A DNA stretch of 64,000 bases from Rhizobiales bacterium 64-17 (GCA_001899285.1 MKWA01000025.1:92038-156037), one strand, 5' to 3'; counted from the stretch's first letter, positions 47,317-56,862 are shown. Notes: generated by a model not told the origin, from the sequence alone. A program made the numbers and translations.

Positions 47317-48189
47317 TTATTTAGCGGGACCGAGCAGCCCGGTCGGGCGCACGAACAGGAATAGCAGCAGGATCGACAGGGCGGCGACATTCTTGAACGC
47401 CGAGCCGAGGAATACGATGGCCAGCGCCTGCGCCACGCCGAGCAGGATGCCGCCAGTGAACGCACCGAGCGGCCGGCCGAAGCCGCCGACGATGGCGGCG
47501 ATGAAACCGGAAATCGCGAACGGCACGCCGACATTGAACGCGGTGTATTGCGTTGGCGTGATCAGGATACCGGCGAACGCGCCGAGCGCCGCACTGAGCG
47601 CAAACGCCAGCGCCAGCATCCGCGACACCGGGATGCCCTGCAGCGCCGCCGCGTCGCGATTGATCGAACAGGCGCGCATCGCCTTGCCGGTCTTGGTCGA
47701 GGAGAAGAACAGCGCCAGCAGCACGATCACCAGCAGCGAACAGGCAACGATCCAGAGGAACTGGAAATTGACGGCAAGGCCGAGGATGCGCAGCGGCGGC
47801 CGGTCGGTGAACACCGGCAGCGTGCGCGGCTGATCGCCTGCCGCGAGCAGCGCGAGCCGCTCGATGACGATCTGCGCCGCGAGCGTCGCCAGGATCATCA
47901 CGAACATGGTCGAGCCGCGATTCCACAACGGCCGCACCACCAGACGCTCCAGCACCACGCCGGCGAATGCCACCAGCACGATCGCCAGCGCCGCGGCAAG
48001 CGGCAGCGGCAGGCCGTAGCGCGCGAACGCGGTGTAGGTGACCATGCCACCCATCATCACGAACGCGCCCTGCGCGAAATTAACGATGCCGCTGGCGTTG
48101 TAGATGACGCAGAAGCCGATGCCGATCAACCCGTAGATACAGCCGACGCCGATGCCGCTGAGGATCGATTGCGCGACGAGGTCAAGCAT
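47317..48189 (-). CDS. Branched-chain amino acid-type ABC transporter permease (LivH-like)
   Basis: 290-residue inner-membrane permease with about eight helices. The opening GIGVGCIYGLIGIGFCVIYN and the EAA-like loop CSINRDAAALQGIPVSRMLA are typical of LivH. Start ATG at 48189 overlaps the livG stop by 8 bases. Last membrane component in the order K-F-M-G-H; substrate in such catabolic clusters is usually an aromatic acid or amide rather than an amino acid. Confidence 0.93.
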   Translation of the reverse strand: MLDLVAQSILSGIGVGCIYGLIGIGFCVIYNASGIVNFAQGAFVMMGGMVTYTAFARYGLPLPLAAALAIVLVAFAGVVLERLVVRPLWNRGSTMFVMILATLAAQIVIERLALLAAGDQPRTLPVFTDRPPLRILGLAVNFQFLWIVACSLLVIVLLALFFSSTKTGKAMRACSINRDAAALQGIPVSRMLALAFALSAALGAFAGILITPTQYTAFNVGVPFAISGFIAAIVGGFGRPLGAFTGGILLGVAQALAIVFLGSAFKNVAALSILLLFLFVRPTGLLGPAK

Positions 48190-48958
48190 GGGCGGCCTCG
48201 CTCTGCGTGCCAAGATAGGCGGCGATCACGTCCTTGTTGGCGCGCACCTCGTCCGGCGTGCCGCGTGCGATCAGCCGGCCGAAGTCGAGCACGGCGATCT
48301 GGTCGGTCACGCTCATGACGAGACTCATATCGTGCTCGATCAGCAGGATCGCCGTGCCGGCGGCAGCGATGCCGCGCAGCAGCGCCGCCAGCGCCTCGGT
48401 CTCCTGCTTGTTGAGACCTGCGGCCGGCTCGTCGAGCAACAGCAGCTTCGGCTTTGCCGCGAGCGCACGGGTGATTTCGAGGAGCCGTTTCTTGCCGTAA
48501 GGCAACACCGCCGCCATGGTGCCGGCCTGATCGGCAAGCCCGGTCTGGCGCAGCAGATCGCGGGCGCGCTCTTCGACCATCTGCTCTTCGTGACGGCTGG
48601 CGAGACCCGGCAGCAGCGCGGACAGCAATCCTCCCTGCGTCTGCATATGGAAACCGACCTTGACATTCTCCAGCACGGTCAGGTCGTCGAACAGTTGCAC
48701 GAGCTGGAACGTGCGCACGAGGCCGAGCCGCGCGATCGCCTCCGGCGGGCGGCCGGTGATGTCCTGACCGTCAAAGATGACTTTGCCGGCGCTCGGCGCA
48801 AGGAAGCCGGAAATCACATTGAACAGCGTGGTCTTGCCGGCGCCGTTCGGGCCGATCACGGCGGAAATGCCCTGCCCCGGAATCTCCAGCGACACGTCGT
48901 CGGTGGCGACGAGGCCGCCGAACCGCCGCGAGACATGATCGAGACGCAACAGGCTCAT
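48182..48958 (-). CDS. Branched-chain amino acid-type ABC transporter ATP-binding protein (LivG-like)
   Basis: 258-residue ATPase. Walker A GPNGAGKTTLFN near 38, the Q-loop region, ABC signature here in variant form (LPYGKKRLLEITRAL), Walker B LLLLDEPAAGLN and switch LLIEHDM. The LPYG sequence in place of LSGGQ is characteristic of LivG. Overlaps livM by 4 bases (ATGA) and livH by 8. Confidence 0.94.
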   Translation of the reverse strand: MSLLRLDHVSRRFGGLVATDDVSLEIPGQGISAVIGPNGAGKTTLFNVISGFLAPSAGKVIFDGQDITGRPPEAIARLGLVRTFQLVQLFDDLTVLENVKVGFHMQTQGGLLSALLPGLASRHEEQMVEERARDLLRQTGLADQAGTMAAVLPYGKKRLLEITRALAAKPKLLLLDEPAAGLNKQETEALAALLRGIAAAGTAILLIEHDMSLVMSVTDQIAVLDFGRLIARGTPDEVRANKDVIAAYLGTQSEAAHA

Positions 48959-49974
48959 GCCGCGCCTCCCTGCCGTGCGGATGTTTGCTGCACGTCCGTT
49001 TTCTGCGCAGCCTTGCGACGCCGCCACAGGTCCGGCAGCGAGACCAGCCCGCGCGGCGTGTAGATCAGGATCAGCACCAGCGCGGCGCCGTAAGCGAGGT
49101 CCTGATATTCCTTGAAGCCACGGAACGTCTCCGGCAGCAGCGCGACAATGACCGCGCCGAACACCGGCCCGACAATGGTGCCGATGCCGCCGACATACAG
49201 CATGGTGAAGGCGAGCACGACCATGTGCAGCCCGAACACCTCCGGACTGACGAAGCCGACCGCATGCACGAACAGCGAGCCGGCCACCGCGGCATAGCCG
49301 GCCGAGATCAGAAATGCGAGCAGCTTGGTGCGCGCGACATCGATGCCGAGGGCGCGCGCCGCGTCCTCGCTGCCGGCGACGGCGACAAACGAGCGGCCGA
49401 GCCGCGAGCGGCGAATGCCGCGCACCATGAGCAGCGACAGCAATGCGACCACGATCAGGAAAATCAGGATGCCGCGGTCGGAGGTGATGGTCCAGCGACC
49501 GACGCCGAGCGGCGCGATGCCGGAGATGCCCATATAGCCCTGCGTCACGGAATCCCATTGCACCGCGACTTCATAGGCGATCAGCCCGATCGCCAGCGTC
49601 GCCATCGCGAGATAGTGGCCGCGCAACCGCAGCACCGGATAGCCGACGATCAGCGCGCAAGCGAGCGCGCCGCCGATGCCGAGCACCGCCGCCGGCACCG
49701 GATCCCAGCCATAGGTCGCGGTCAGCACCGCCGAGGTGTAGCCGCTGATCGCGGCGAATGCGTTGTGGCCGAACGAGACCTGTCCGGTGAAGCCCATGAA
49801 CAGATTGAGGCCGGCGACGAACACAACATAGATACAGGCGAACTGCAGCACGGCCATCAGATAGCCGCCGTTGACGAATACGTAGGCGGCGAGCGCCGCG
49901 ACCGCGAGCCACAGCACCAGCAGCAGCGGATTGCTCCGCGCTTCAGCCCAGATAGAAGTGAGCGAGTTCATCAT
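48955..49974 (-). CDS. Branched-chain amino acid-type ABC transporter permease (LivM-like)
   Basis: 339-residue permease with about nine or ten helices. Family signatures FTGQVSFGHNAFAAISGYTS near 65 and AGSEDAARALGIDVARTKLL near 200. A polar C-terminal tail follows the last helix. Overlaps livF by 32 bases at its start and livG by 4 at its end. Confidence 0.94.
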   Translation of the reverse strand: MMNSLTSIWAEARSNPLLLVLWLAVAALAAYVFVNGGYLMAVLQFACIYVVFVAGLNLFMGFTGQVSFGHNAFAAISGYTSAVLTATYGWDPVPAAVLGIGGALACALIVGYPVLRLRGHYLAMATLAIGLIAYEVAVQWDSVTQGYMGISGIAPLGVGRWTITSDRGILIFLIVVALLSLLMVRGIRRSRLGRSFVAVAGSEDAARALGIDVARTKLLAFLISAGYAAVAGSLFVHAVGFVSPEVFGLHMVVLAFTMLYVGGIGTIVGPVFGAVIVALLPETFRGFKEYQDLAYGAALVLILIYTPRGLVSLPDLWRRRKAAQKTDVQQTSARQGGAA

Positions 49975-50668
49975 GCGACTTCACCTGGCGCGGATCGATC
50001 TCCGCGGCGATCGATCCGACCGACATTATGTAAGCGCGGCGCGCCAGCGTCAGCACCAGCGGCGCTTTCTGCTCGACCAGAATGATCGGCAGGCCGGCGC
50101 GGTTAAGCTCACCGAGCGTCTGTAAAATCTCCTCGATCACGCGCGGCGCGAGACCGAGCGATGGCTCGTCGAGCAGCAGCAGTTTCGGGTCCGACATCAG
50201 CGCGCGGCCGACCGCGAGCATCTGCTGCTCGCCGCCGGAGAGCGAGCCCGCCGTCTGCGCCAGCCGCTCCTTGAGACGGGGAAACAGCGTCATCACCCGG
50301 TCGTGTCGGCGCGCGAATTCCTGTTTGTCGTTGAGCAGATACGCGCCCAGTTCAAGATTCTCGGCGACCGTCATAGGTGCGAAGATGCCGCGCCCTTCCG
50401 GCACCAGCACGAGACCCATCGCCGCCGCCTTGGCCGGGTTGCGGCGTGGCACGGCATGGCCGTGAAACGCCACCGATCCTTGCGTCGGCACCAGCCCCAT
50501 CAGCGCGCGCATCAGGGTCGACTTGCCCGCGCCGTTGGGGCCGAGCACGGCGACCAGTTCGCCCGCCTCGACGTGCAAATCCACCGGATGAAGGGCCTCG
50601 ACGTGCCCGTAGCGCGCCGAGAGCCCTTCGACCGAGAGGATCCGCGATGGTTCGACGGCGGCGGTCAC
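49943..50668 (-). CDS. Branched-chain amino acid-type ABC transporter ATP-binding protein (LivF-like)
   Basis: 241-residue ATPase. Walker A GPNGAGKSTLMRALMG near 43, signature GSLSGGEQQMLAVGRALM near 143, Walker B LLLLDEPSLGLAP, switch VEQKAP. The start is GTG at 50668, inside the stop of the binding-protein gene (GTGA overlap). The last 32 bases overlap livM. Confidence 0.94.
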   Translation of the reverse strand: MTAAVEPSRILSVEGLSARYGHVEALHPVDLHVEAGELVAVLGPNGAGKSTLMRALMGLVPTQGSVAFHGHAVPRRNPAKAAAMGLVLVPEGRGIFAPMTVAENLELGAYLLNDKQEFARRHDRVMTLFPRLKERLAQTAGSLSGGEQQMLAVGRALMSDPKLLLLDEPSLGLAPRVIEEILQTLGELNRAGLPIILVEQKAPLVLTLARRAYIMSVGSIAAEIDPRQVKSHDELAHFYLG

Positions 50669-51804
50669 TTCACCACTTGAACCTTGCCGTTGATGATCGT
50701 CGCGAGCAGCAGCGGATTTTCCGTGATGCCCTGATGGTTGTTCGGCGCGAAGTGGTAGATGCCGGTGGTGCCCTGGAACCCGTCCATGGTTTCCAGCGCG
50801 TCGCGCAGCTTGGTGCCGTCAGTCGACTTGGCCTTCGCCACCGCTGCCGCGACCAGCGTCATCGCATCCCAGCCACGGCCGGCCCAGTTCGGATCGCGAT
50901 CCTTGTACTTGGCGCGCCACGGCTCGAGGAACGTGCCGATCTCCTTCTTCAAGGCGCTGTCCGGCAGCGCGTCATAGACCTGCGCCGGAGATGCGACGAA
51001 GAAGAACTTGTCGCCGAGCACTTCAGCCACCGGCCGGAACACGGCGATGTCCTCGAGGCTCGTCAGCATGATCATGTCGAGGCCGAGCTGCTTGATGTTC
51101 TTGGCCGCCGTCAGCGTCGTCCCGCCGAGGCCGATCTTGAGGATCGCGCGCGCGCCAGCCGCATACATCTTCTGGATCTGCACCGAGAGGTCGGCATCGT
51201 CGGTCTTGTACTGCTCGACGCCGACGATCTCGAGGCCATAGTCCTTGGCTTCCTTCTCCGCCGCGGCCTTCTGCGCGTTGGCGTAAGGCGACGGGTCATG
51301 CAGCACGCCGATCTTCTTGATCTGCGTTTTCTTCTGGATGTATTCGAGCCGGGTCTCGACCTCGAAGCGCGGCGGCGGAATGGTGGTGAACGCCCATTTC
51401 ACGTGATCGGGCTGCTGCGGCAGGATCGAGCACAGCACCATCGGCGTTTCCGCCCGCACGATCAGCGGCGCGGCGGCGAAATTGCCGGCCGACACGCAGC
51501 CGCTGACGAATACGTTGACTTTGTCGGACGAGATCATCTTGCGATAGACCGTCACCGCTTCCTGCGGCTCGGACTTGTTGTCCTCGACAATCAGCTCAAT
51601 CTTCTTGCCGGCGATGCCGCCCTTGGCGTTGAGCACGCCGATCGCCACCTCGACGCCGTCACGCCAGGCGCGATCGACGGTCGCGGCATAGCCGGTCAAG
51701 CCGGCGGCCATGCCGACCTTGTAGGTCTCCTGCGCCGCGGCCGGCGCGACGAGCGCGGCCGACAGCGCCAGCGCCGCGGTTGTGGTGAGCAGTTTAAACG
51801 ACAT
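50665..51804 (-). CDS. ABC transporter substrate-binding protein (LivK-like)
   Basis: 379-residue periplasmic receptor of the type I binding-protein fold. Signal peptide LLTTTAALALSAALVAPAAA, then YKVGMAAGLTGYAATVDRAW, AGKKIELIVEDNKSEP and GRGWDAMTLVAAAVAKA. First gene of the transporter set; a ggagg-type site (ggggagg) precedes the ATG. 78 bases separate it from iclR upstream. The ligand is unknown. Confidence 0.93.
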   Translation of the reverse strand: MSFKLLTTTAALALSAALVAPAAAQETYKVGMAAGLTGYAATVDRAWRDGVEVAIGVLNAKGGIAGKKIELIVEDNKSEPQEAVTVYRKMISSDKVNVFVSGCVSAGNFAAAPLIVRAETPMVLCSILPQQPDHVKWAFTTIPPPRFEVETRLEYIQKKTQIKKIGVLHDPSPYANAQKAAAEKEAKDYGLEIVGVEQYKTDDADLSVQIQKMYAAGARAILKIGLGGTTLTAAKNIKQLGLDMIMLTSLEDIAVFRPVAEVLGDKFFFVASPAQVYDALPDSALKKEIGTFLEPWRAKYKDRDPNWAGRGWDAMTLVAAAVAKAKSTDGTKLRDALETMDGFQGTTGIYHFAPNNHQGITENPLLLATIINGKVQVVK

Positions 51805-51882
51805 GGTACCTCCCCTTTGATTGGTTGTTCTCAGTGTGAGCGACCGGACGGCATCTGCAAAGCCCCCGGCCGACCGTCGAAA

Positions 51883-52797
51883 TCAGTCGAAAATGAACTC
51901 CCGCATGTTCGGAATGCCGAGCCCCTCGTAGCCGGTGGAGTTCAACTTCAGTGACATCGCCTTGGTACAGGCGCGCAAAAGCTGCAACTGCTCCGGCTCG
52001 ACCGGATCGTGCACATACTGGGTGGTGCCGACCACCGCGATGGCGCCGACCAGTTCGTTGTCGAAATTGAGGATCGGCGCGGCGACGGCGGAGATGCCGA
52101 GCAGCGTCTCGTCCATCGACACATCGTAAAGCTGCTCGCGGATGCGCGCGAGGCGCTGCCGCAGCGCCGGTACGTCGGTAATGGTGTGCGGCGTGAACGA
52201 CTGCAGCTTGCGCGCAAGGATGCGCTGCTGTGTCGCGGACGGCGTGAAGGCGAGTGTCACCCGCCCCTGCGCCGAGGCATGCGCCGGCAAGCGATAGCCG
52301 AGCCGCACGGAGATCGTCACCAGATTGGGACTGTCGACCACCGCATTGACAATGGCGTCGCCGCTCGCCGGCATGCTGAGGACGATCGTCTGATGGGTGA
52401 GATCGCGCAGCCGCACCATGTACGGTTCGGCGAGCCGGCGCAGATCGAACTGGTCGATCGCCGCCTGGCCGATATGCACCAGCTTCGGCCCGAGCCGATA
52501 GCATTCAGTCTGCGCGTCCTGATCGACGAAACCGAGATGCTTCAGGGTCGAAAGATGACGGTGCATCTTCGCCTTCGCTTCGCCGAGCTGGTTGGCGAGC
52601 GCGGTGAGCCGCATCGGCTGACCGGCGGCGGCCAGCGCCTCGATGATCTGCCCGGTCATCACCACCGACTGGATCATGCCCGAACCACCGGCACGATCTT
52701 CGTCGCCCGCGTCGATATCGTTCGCGTCCGCCGGTTTGGACGACGGCTTGTGCGCGTCCTTCTGCGTTTCCTTGCGCGGCTTGTCCGTCTGTTTCAT
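51883..52797 (-). CDS. IclR family transcriptional regulator
   Basis: 304-residue regulator. A polar N-terminal tail of about 35 residues is followed by a winged helix (LTALANQLGEAKAKMHRHLS, LKHLGFVDQDAQTECYRLG) and the IclR ligand-binding domain (HQTIVLSMPASGDAIVNAVV, LGYRLPAHASAQGRVTLAF, ISAVAAPILNFDNELVGAIA). IclR proteins commonly control aromatic-catabolism operons. The ATG at 52797 shares a base with the flavin reductase stop (TGATG), so it is cotranslated with the enzymes it presumably regulates. Confidence 0.92.
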   Translation of the reverse strand: MKQTDKPRKETQKDAHKPSSKPADANDIDAGDEDRAGGSGMIQSVVMTGQIIEALAAAGQPMRLTALANQLGEAKAKMHRHLSTLKHLGFVDQDAQTECYRLGPKLVHIGQAAIDQFDLRRLAEPYMVRLRDLTHQTIVLSMPASGDAIVNAVVDSPNLVTISVRLGYRLPAHASAQGRVTLAFTPSATQQRILARKLQSFTPHTITDVPALRQRLARIREQLYDVSMDETLLGISAVAAPILNFDNELVGAIAVVGTTQYVHDPVEPEQLQLLRACTKAMSLKLNSTGYEGLGIPNMREFIFD

Positions 52798-53393
52798 CAG
52801 CCGGACGTCCATGGATCGAAACCGTTGAGCGGCGGCAGCACCTTCGGCTCATTGCCGGCGTAATCCGGAAACTCGGCATTGGGGGCCAGCGCCCTGTAGC
52901 TGCCGCGGAAGAACATCAGCGGCTCGCCGGTCGCCAGTCGCTCGAAGCGCCGCACCAGCCCGATCAGAATGACATGATCGCCGGCCTCGTGATGCGCGTG
53001 ACGATCGCATTCAAAGCTCGCCAGCGCGCCATTGATGATCGGGCAGCCGTTCCCGGCGATGCTGTAATCGGTGCTGTCCCATTTCTCGCCGGACGACACC
53101 GCGAACCGGTTCGACACCGCACCCTGATCGCTCGCCAGCACGCTGACGGCAAAGCGCGGCGCGTGGAGAAAGCCCGCAAGACTGTGCGCCCGCTTCGCGA
53201 CGCTGAACAAGACGAGCGGCGGATCGAGCGATACCGAGCCGAACGAATTAGCGGTAATGCCGATACGCTCGCCATTGTCGCGCACAGTGGAGATCACCGT
53301 GACGCCGGTAGCGAAGGCCGCCAGCGCATCGCGGAAACTCCGGCGGTCGAACACCACCGGCTCCTGCATGATGTCCTGTCCGGTCGCGCTCAT
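52797..53393 (-). CDS. Flavin reductase family protein (HpaC-like)
   Basis: 198-residue FMN-binding split-barrel flavin reductase, giving FADH2 or FMNH2 to a partner monooxygenase. Motifs: FRDALAAFATGVTVISTV, RIGITANSFGSVSLDPPLVL, and the late HHEAGDHVILIGLVRRFERL with FFRGSYRAL. The evident partner is the HpaB-family gene two positions upstream. ATG overlaps the stop of the dehydrogenase gene (ATGA) and its own stop overlaps iclR. Confidence 0.93.
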   Translation of the reverse strand: MSATGQDIMQEPVVFDRRSFRDALAAFATGVTVISTVRDNGERIGITANSFGSVSLDPPLVLFSVAKRAHSLAGFLHAPRFAVSVLASDQGAVSNRFAVSSGEKWDSTDYSIAGNGCPIINGALASFECDRHAHHEAGDHVILIGLVRRFERLATGEPLMFFRGSYRALAPNAEFPDYAGNEPKVLPPLNGFDPWTSG

Positions 53394-54448
53394 GCGCGCG
53401 CCTCCGGCACCACGAACTGCTCCCAGTAGCCGGGGCGACTCTGCTGCTCGGCGTAGCTGCCCTGCTGGTCGGCGGCACGGCCGATCAGATCGACGGCGGA
53501 CATCTGCTTGCGATCGAGATAGGCGGCGAAATCGTCGCGCATCCGCGTGATGACGCCGAAGCCGCCGGTGAATACCGCCGACGTGACCTGCACCGCGCTC
53601 GCGCCGGACAACAGGAAGCGGGCAATGTCGAGCCCGGTGCGTGCGCCATTGGTGCCGAGCAGCGGAAACGATTGTCCGACCGCGCGGCGCGACTGCGCCA
53701 GCCAGCGGCAGGTGAGCGGCAAGGCCCAAGGCCCGCCGAACGCGGCGTTGGTGCTCAGCGTCGGTGCGAAGCTTTCGATATCCGGCAGGAAAGCGATGAA
53801 GCGGCCCATCACCGTCACCGCATCGGCACCCGCCTCTTTGGCCGCCAGCGTGAGCGCGGCGACATCCTCGCTCTGACCGGTGAGCTTGATCCACAGCGGA
53901 ATCTTCACCGCCGCGCGCACGCGCGAGACGATGGTGCGCACGCGGGCGCTGTCGCGCTCCAAAACGATGGCACCGGGCGCGGCCTCATTGCCGTGCGGCG
54001 CGCCAATATTGAGTTCGAGGATGCGCAGGCCCGCCTCCTCGATCCGCTTCGCCATGGCGACGCAGCGATCGAGATCGGCGAGGATCAGGCTGGCGATCAC
54101 ATAGGCGTCCTGCGCCTTCGCCTCGCGGTCGAGCAGGGCGATCATCGCCAGCCACTCATCGAACGACTGCTGCGCGAGGCCGGAGCGGCAGAACAGGCTC
54201 GCATCGGCGGGCGGGTTGAAATCCCACGGCAGACGGCGCCATTCACTGTCGAGCAGCGCGTAATCGGTGCGGTCGAGCTGGCGGCGCGCCGCCTCACTCT
54301 CGTTGACCGATTTCGACACGACGGCGGCGGCGCCGGCGGCAAGCGCCTGACGGATGCCTTGGGCATACATCAGATGCTCGCCCGACCCGCAGATCAGCGG
54401 CGACTTGAGGTCGACGGCGCCGAGCGAAACAGCGGCGCTTACGGCCAT
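53390..54448 (-). CDS. Dihydroorotate dehydrogenase-like flavoenzyme
   Basis: 352-residue TIM-barrel flavoprotein with the dihydroorotate/dihydropyrimidine dehydrogenase fold. Seen: AVDLKSPLICGSGEHLMYAQ near the start, the flavin-binding RILELNIGAPHGNEAA near 140, IPLWIKLTGQSEDVAALTLA near 180, and FLLSGASAVQVTSAVFTGG near 285. Several motifs differ from true PyrD, and a pyrimidine-synthesis role is unlikely in this operon. It may reduce or dehydrogenate a ring-derived intermediate; inference only. Lies between hpaB and the flavin reductase gene. Confidence 0.82.
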   Translation of the reverse strand: MAVSAAVSLGAVDLKSPLICGSGEHLMYAQGIRQALAAGAAAVVSKSVNESEAARRQLDRTDYALLDSEWRRLPWDFNPPADASLFCRSGLAQQSFDEWLAMIALLDREAKAQDAYVIASLILADLDRCVAMAKRIEEAGLRILELNIGAPHGNEAAPGAIVLERDSARVRTIVSRVRAAVKIPLWIKLTGQSEDVAALTLAAKEAGADAVTVMGRFIAFLPDIESFAPTLSTNAAFGGPWALPLTCRWLAQSRRAVGQSFPLLGTNGARTGLDIARFLLSGASAVQVTSAVFTGGFGVITRMRDDFAAYLDRKQMSAVDLIGRAADQQGSYAEQQSRPGYWEQFVVPEARA

Positions 54449-54481
54449 ACAGACACCTCGCTCGACACAACCATGCGGCGG

Positions 54482-55993
54482 CTATTCCGCTGCCGACAGC
54501 ACCGGCCGAAACGGCAACGGCTTTTCCGGATCGTCGCGACGTTCTTCAAGGCCATCGAGCAGTTCCGCGATCCGGTCCACATAAGGGTTCTTGTCATAGA
54601 TTTCATAAAGCGTACCCGCGAGGCGCACAGGATCGCCGGAATAGTAGCGTTCGTAAAGCTGCTGCCGTCCGGAGAACGACGACACGGCGGCGTCGAAGGC
54701 AAGACGGAACAGCTTGATGCGGTAGCGCGAGTCTGCATTCGCCGCCTGGAAGTAGGTTTCGACGTCCTTGCCGACCGGGCCGGTCAATTCCGCATAGGAC
54801 GGCACGGCAACGAGGCCGCCGGCGCCGAGGATCTGGATGATCTCGCACATGCGGATGAACATCTTCGGGAACATCATGCGCACGGTCCACAGCGGCAGCG
54901 CCGCCGGCGTCATGAATCCTTGGGCGTTCGGCGCGGCGTCCACCTCGCTGGCGCGCAGGCAGGACCGCACGAATTCGGTGTACTGGATCATCTCCGCCAG
55001 CATGCCCTGCACATGCAGATGCGCGTCGATCTTGGTCGAGCGCGCCATCGAAAACGCCAGCGCCATCATGAACTCGGCCTTCGCGAGGTTCTTGGTGCTG
55101 AACTGGTGCATGATCTGCGGCATCGCGCCGGTGCGGTTGTAGAGGCCGTTGCACATCTCCGCATCGCGATAGATGAACACCTTTTCCCACGGGATCAGCA
55201 CGTTGTCGAAGATCACCATGGCGTCGGTTTCATCGAGACGCGACGACAGCGGATAGTCCATCGGCGAGCCGGGATTGCCGTGGATGACCGACGGCCGGCA
55301 GATGAAGCGCAGGCCCTGCGCATTCACCGGCACCGCGAAGCCGAACGCATAGGGCTTCGCCTCCTCGCTGTTGGCGAGATAGGTCGACGGCATCACCAGC
55401 AGGTCTTGGGAATAGGCGCACAGCGTCGACACCATGCGCGCGCCATGCACGACGATGCCGGCGTCGGTCTCCTTCACCACCTTCGCCGCCAGATCCTTGT
55501 CCTGCTTCTCGACCGGCTTGGAGCGGTCGACCTGCGGATTGATCAGCGTGTGGGTCATCGCGATATCGTTCTCGCGACAATAGAGATAGTAGTTCCAGAT
55601 ATTGTCGGCGTATTTCTGCTCTTTCTGGCCGAACGCTTCCTTGGCGCAGGCGAAGCCGGTGAGCGTGATGTTCATGAAGTCCGGGCTGCGGCCGAACATG
55701 CCGCAGGTCGAATCCATCCAGGTCTTCACCATGTCGCGGCGGCGCTCGAGGTCGTTCATGCTCTTCGGCTGGATGAACGACAGGCCGACACGCTCGCCGC
55801 TGGTCGGCGACTGATAGGTCATGCGCTCGATCAAATCGTGATGGTGCTGCATGTCGTAGAGTTCGGCCATGGTGTAGGCCGCGCCGGCGAAGCGGCGGTC
55901 GGTAGTGACGTCGGTCACCAGTTCGCCGTCGATCCACATCTGGCGGCCGTCCCGCAGGGACTCGAGATATTGCTTGCCGGTCCGGATACCCAT
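54482..55993 (-). CDS. HpaB-family flavin-dependent aromatic monooxygenase
   Basis: 503-residue oxygenase component of a two-component flavin monooxygenase, family of 4-hydroxyphenylacetate 3-hydroxylase, which also includes chlorophenol and pyrrole-2-carboxylate monooxygenases. Motifs: RTGKQYLESLRDGRQMWIDG at the start, GFACAKEAFGQKEQKYADNI near 115, TDAGIVVHGARMVSTLCAY near 175, and FDNVLIPWEKVFIYRDAEMC near 270. It should hydroxylate a phenolic (or hydroxypyridine-like) ring next to the hydroxyl. The ATG at 55993 has caggagc upstream. Confidence 0.92.
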   Translation of the reverse strand: MGIRTGKQYLESLRDGRQMWIDGELVTDVTTDRRFAGAAYTMAELYDMQHHHDLIERMTYQSPTSGERVGLSFIQPKSMNDLERRRDMVKTWMDSTCGMFGRSPDFMNITLTGFACAKEAFGQKEQKYADNIWNYYLYCRENDIAMTHTLINPQVDRSKPVEKQDKDLAAKVVKETDAGIVVHGARMVSTLCAYSQDLLVMPSTYLANSEEAKPYAFGFAVPVNAQGLRFICRPSVIHGNPGSPMDYPLSSRLDETDAMVIFDNVLIPWEKVFIYRDAEMCNGLYNRTGAMPQIMHQFSTKNLAKAEFMMALAFSMARSTKIDAHLHVQGMLAEMIQYTEFVRSCLRASEVDAAPNAQGFMTPAALPLWTVRMMFPKMFIRMCEIIQILGAGGLVAVPSYAELTGPVGKDVETYFQAANADSRYRIKLFRLAFDAAVSSFSGRQQLYERYYSGDPVRLAGTLYEIYDKNPYVDRIAELLDGLEERRDDPEKPLPFRPVLSAAE

Positions 55994-56025
55994 CGCTCGC
56001 TCCTGGCTCGCGCGCAGATTAATGT

Positions 56026-56862
56026 TCAGCCGTCGACGCCCTCGAATACGACCAAGCCGTATCCAGTGAGCATCGGCGCGTAATAATGGCGGTGGACCCG
56101 CCGCACCTTCTCGCCGAGCGCCGAGCGCATGGCGAGCCACATGATCATCTCGACTGATTCCGCGCCGCCACGCTCCATGTAATCGTGATGGCGCAAGGCG
56201 ACCAGCGCCTGCGGATCGGATTCGAGCTTGTCGAGGAATTCGTTGTCCCACGCCGGATTCATGAAACCGAAGCGGTCGCCATGCAGTTGATGCGACATGC
56301 CGCCGGTCGCGACCACCAGCACGCGCAGGTCTTGCGGATAGGTCTCGACCGCGAGGCGGATCGCCTGACCGAGATGGAAAAACCGCTTCGGCGTCGGCAG
56401 CGGATGCTGGATCACGTTGGCGGCGAGCGGCACGAGCGGCGCCGGCCAGCGATTGTCGGTGAGCAGCGGCAGGATCGAGAGAATGCCGTGATCGACCGTC
56501 ATCTCCTGACAGATGGTCGGATCGAATTCGTCTTCGACGAGGCTTTGCGCCAGATGCCAGGAGAACTCGGCATTGCCCGGCAAGTCCGGGAAATCACGCT
56601 TGCCCCAGCCCTCGTCCGCCTGCGGATGCCGGTCCGCGACACCCAGCGCGAAGGTCGGATAGGCGTCGAAGAAGAAGCGGTTCATGTGGTCGTTGTAGAC
56701 CGCGACGATCAGGTCGGGCTTGAGCTTCTCCAGCCACTCCTTCGCCGGTTCGAAACCGTCATAGAGTGGCTTCCACATCGGGTCTTTCTGCAGACCGCGA
56801 TCGAATGAATGGGCGATGGAGGGGGCGTGCGAACAGCCGATACCACCGACGATACGTGCCAT
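56026..56862 (-). CDS. Class III extradiol dioxygenase, LigB-type catalytic subunit
   Basis: 278-residue catalytic subunit related to protocatechuate 4,5-dioxygenase beta chain. Iron ligands are expected in IGCSHAPSIAHSF (His near 12) and VYNDHMNRFFFDAYP (His near 59) with a later Glu; TVDHGILSILPLLTD carries another conserved His. It splits a ring carbon-carbon bond next to a diol using Fe(II) and O2. Pairs with the LigA-type gene 14 bases upstream. Substrate unassigned (protocatechuate, gallate or a dihydroxypyridine are candidates). Confidence 0.92.
   Translation of the reverse strand: MARIVGGIGCSHAPSIAHSFDRGLQKDPMWKPLYDGFEPAKEWLEKLKPDLIVAVYNDHMNRFFFDAYPTFALGVADRHPQADEGWGKRDFPDLPGNAEFSWHLAQSLVEDEFDPTICQEMTVDHGILSILPLLTDNRWPAPLVPLAANVIQHPLPTPKRFFHLGQAIRLAVETYPQDLRVLVVATGGMSHQLHGDRFGFMNPAWDNEFLDKLESDPQALVALRHHDYMERGGAESVEMIMWLAMRSALGEKVRRVHRHYYAPMLTGYGLVVFEGVDG

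Noticed and set aside
53672-56083. 803-codon open frame on the plus strand
   Set aside because: It is antisense to the DHODH-like and HpaB genes, both of which have clear family motifs; its translation is Arg/His-rich low-complexity sequence typical of the shadow frame of high-GC genes.
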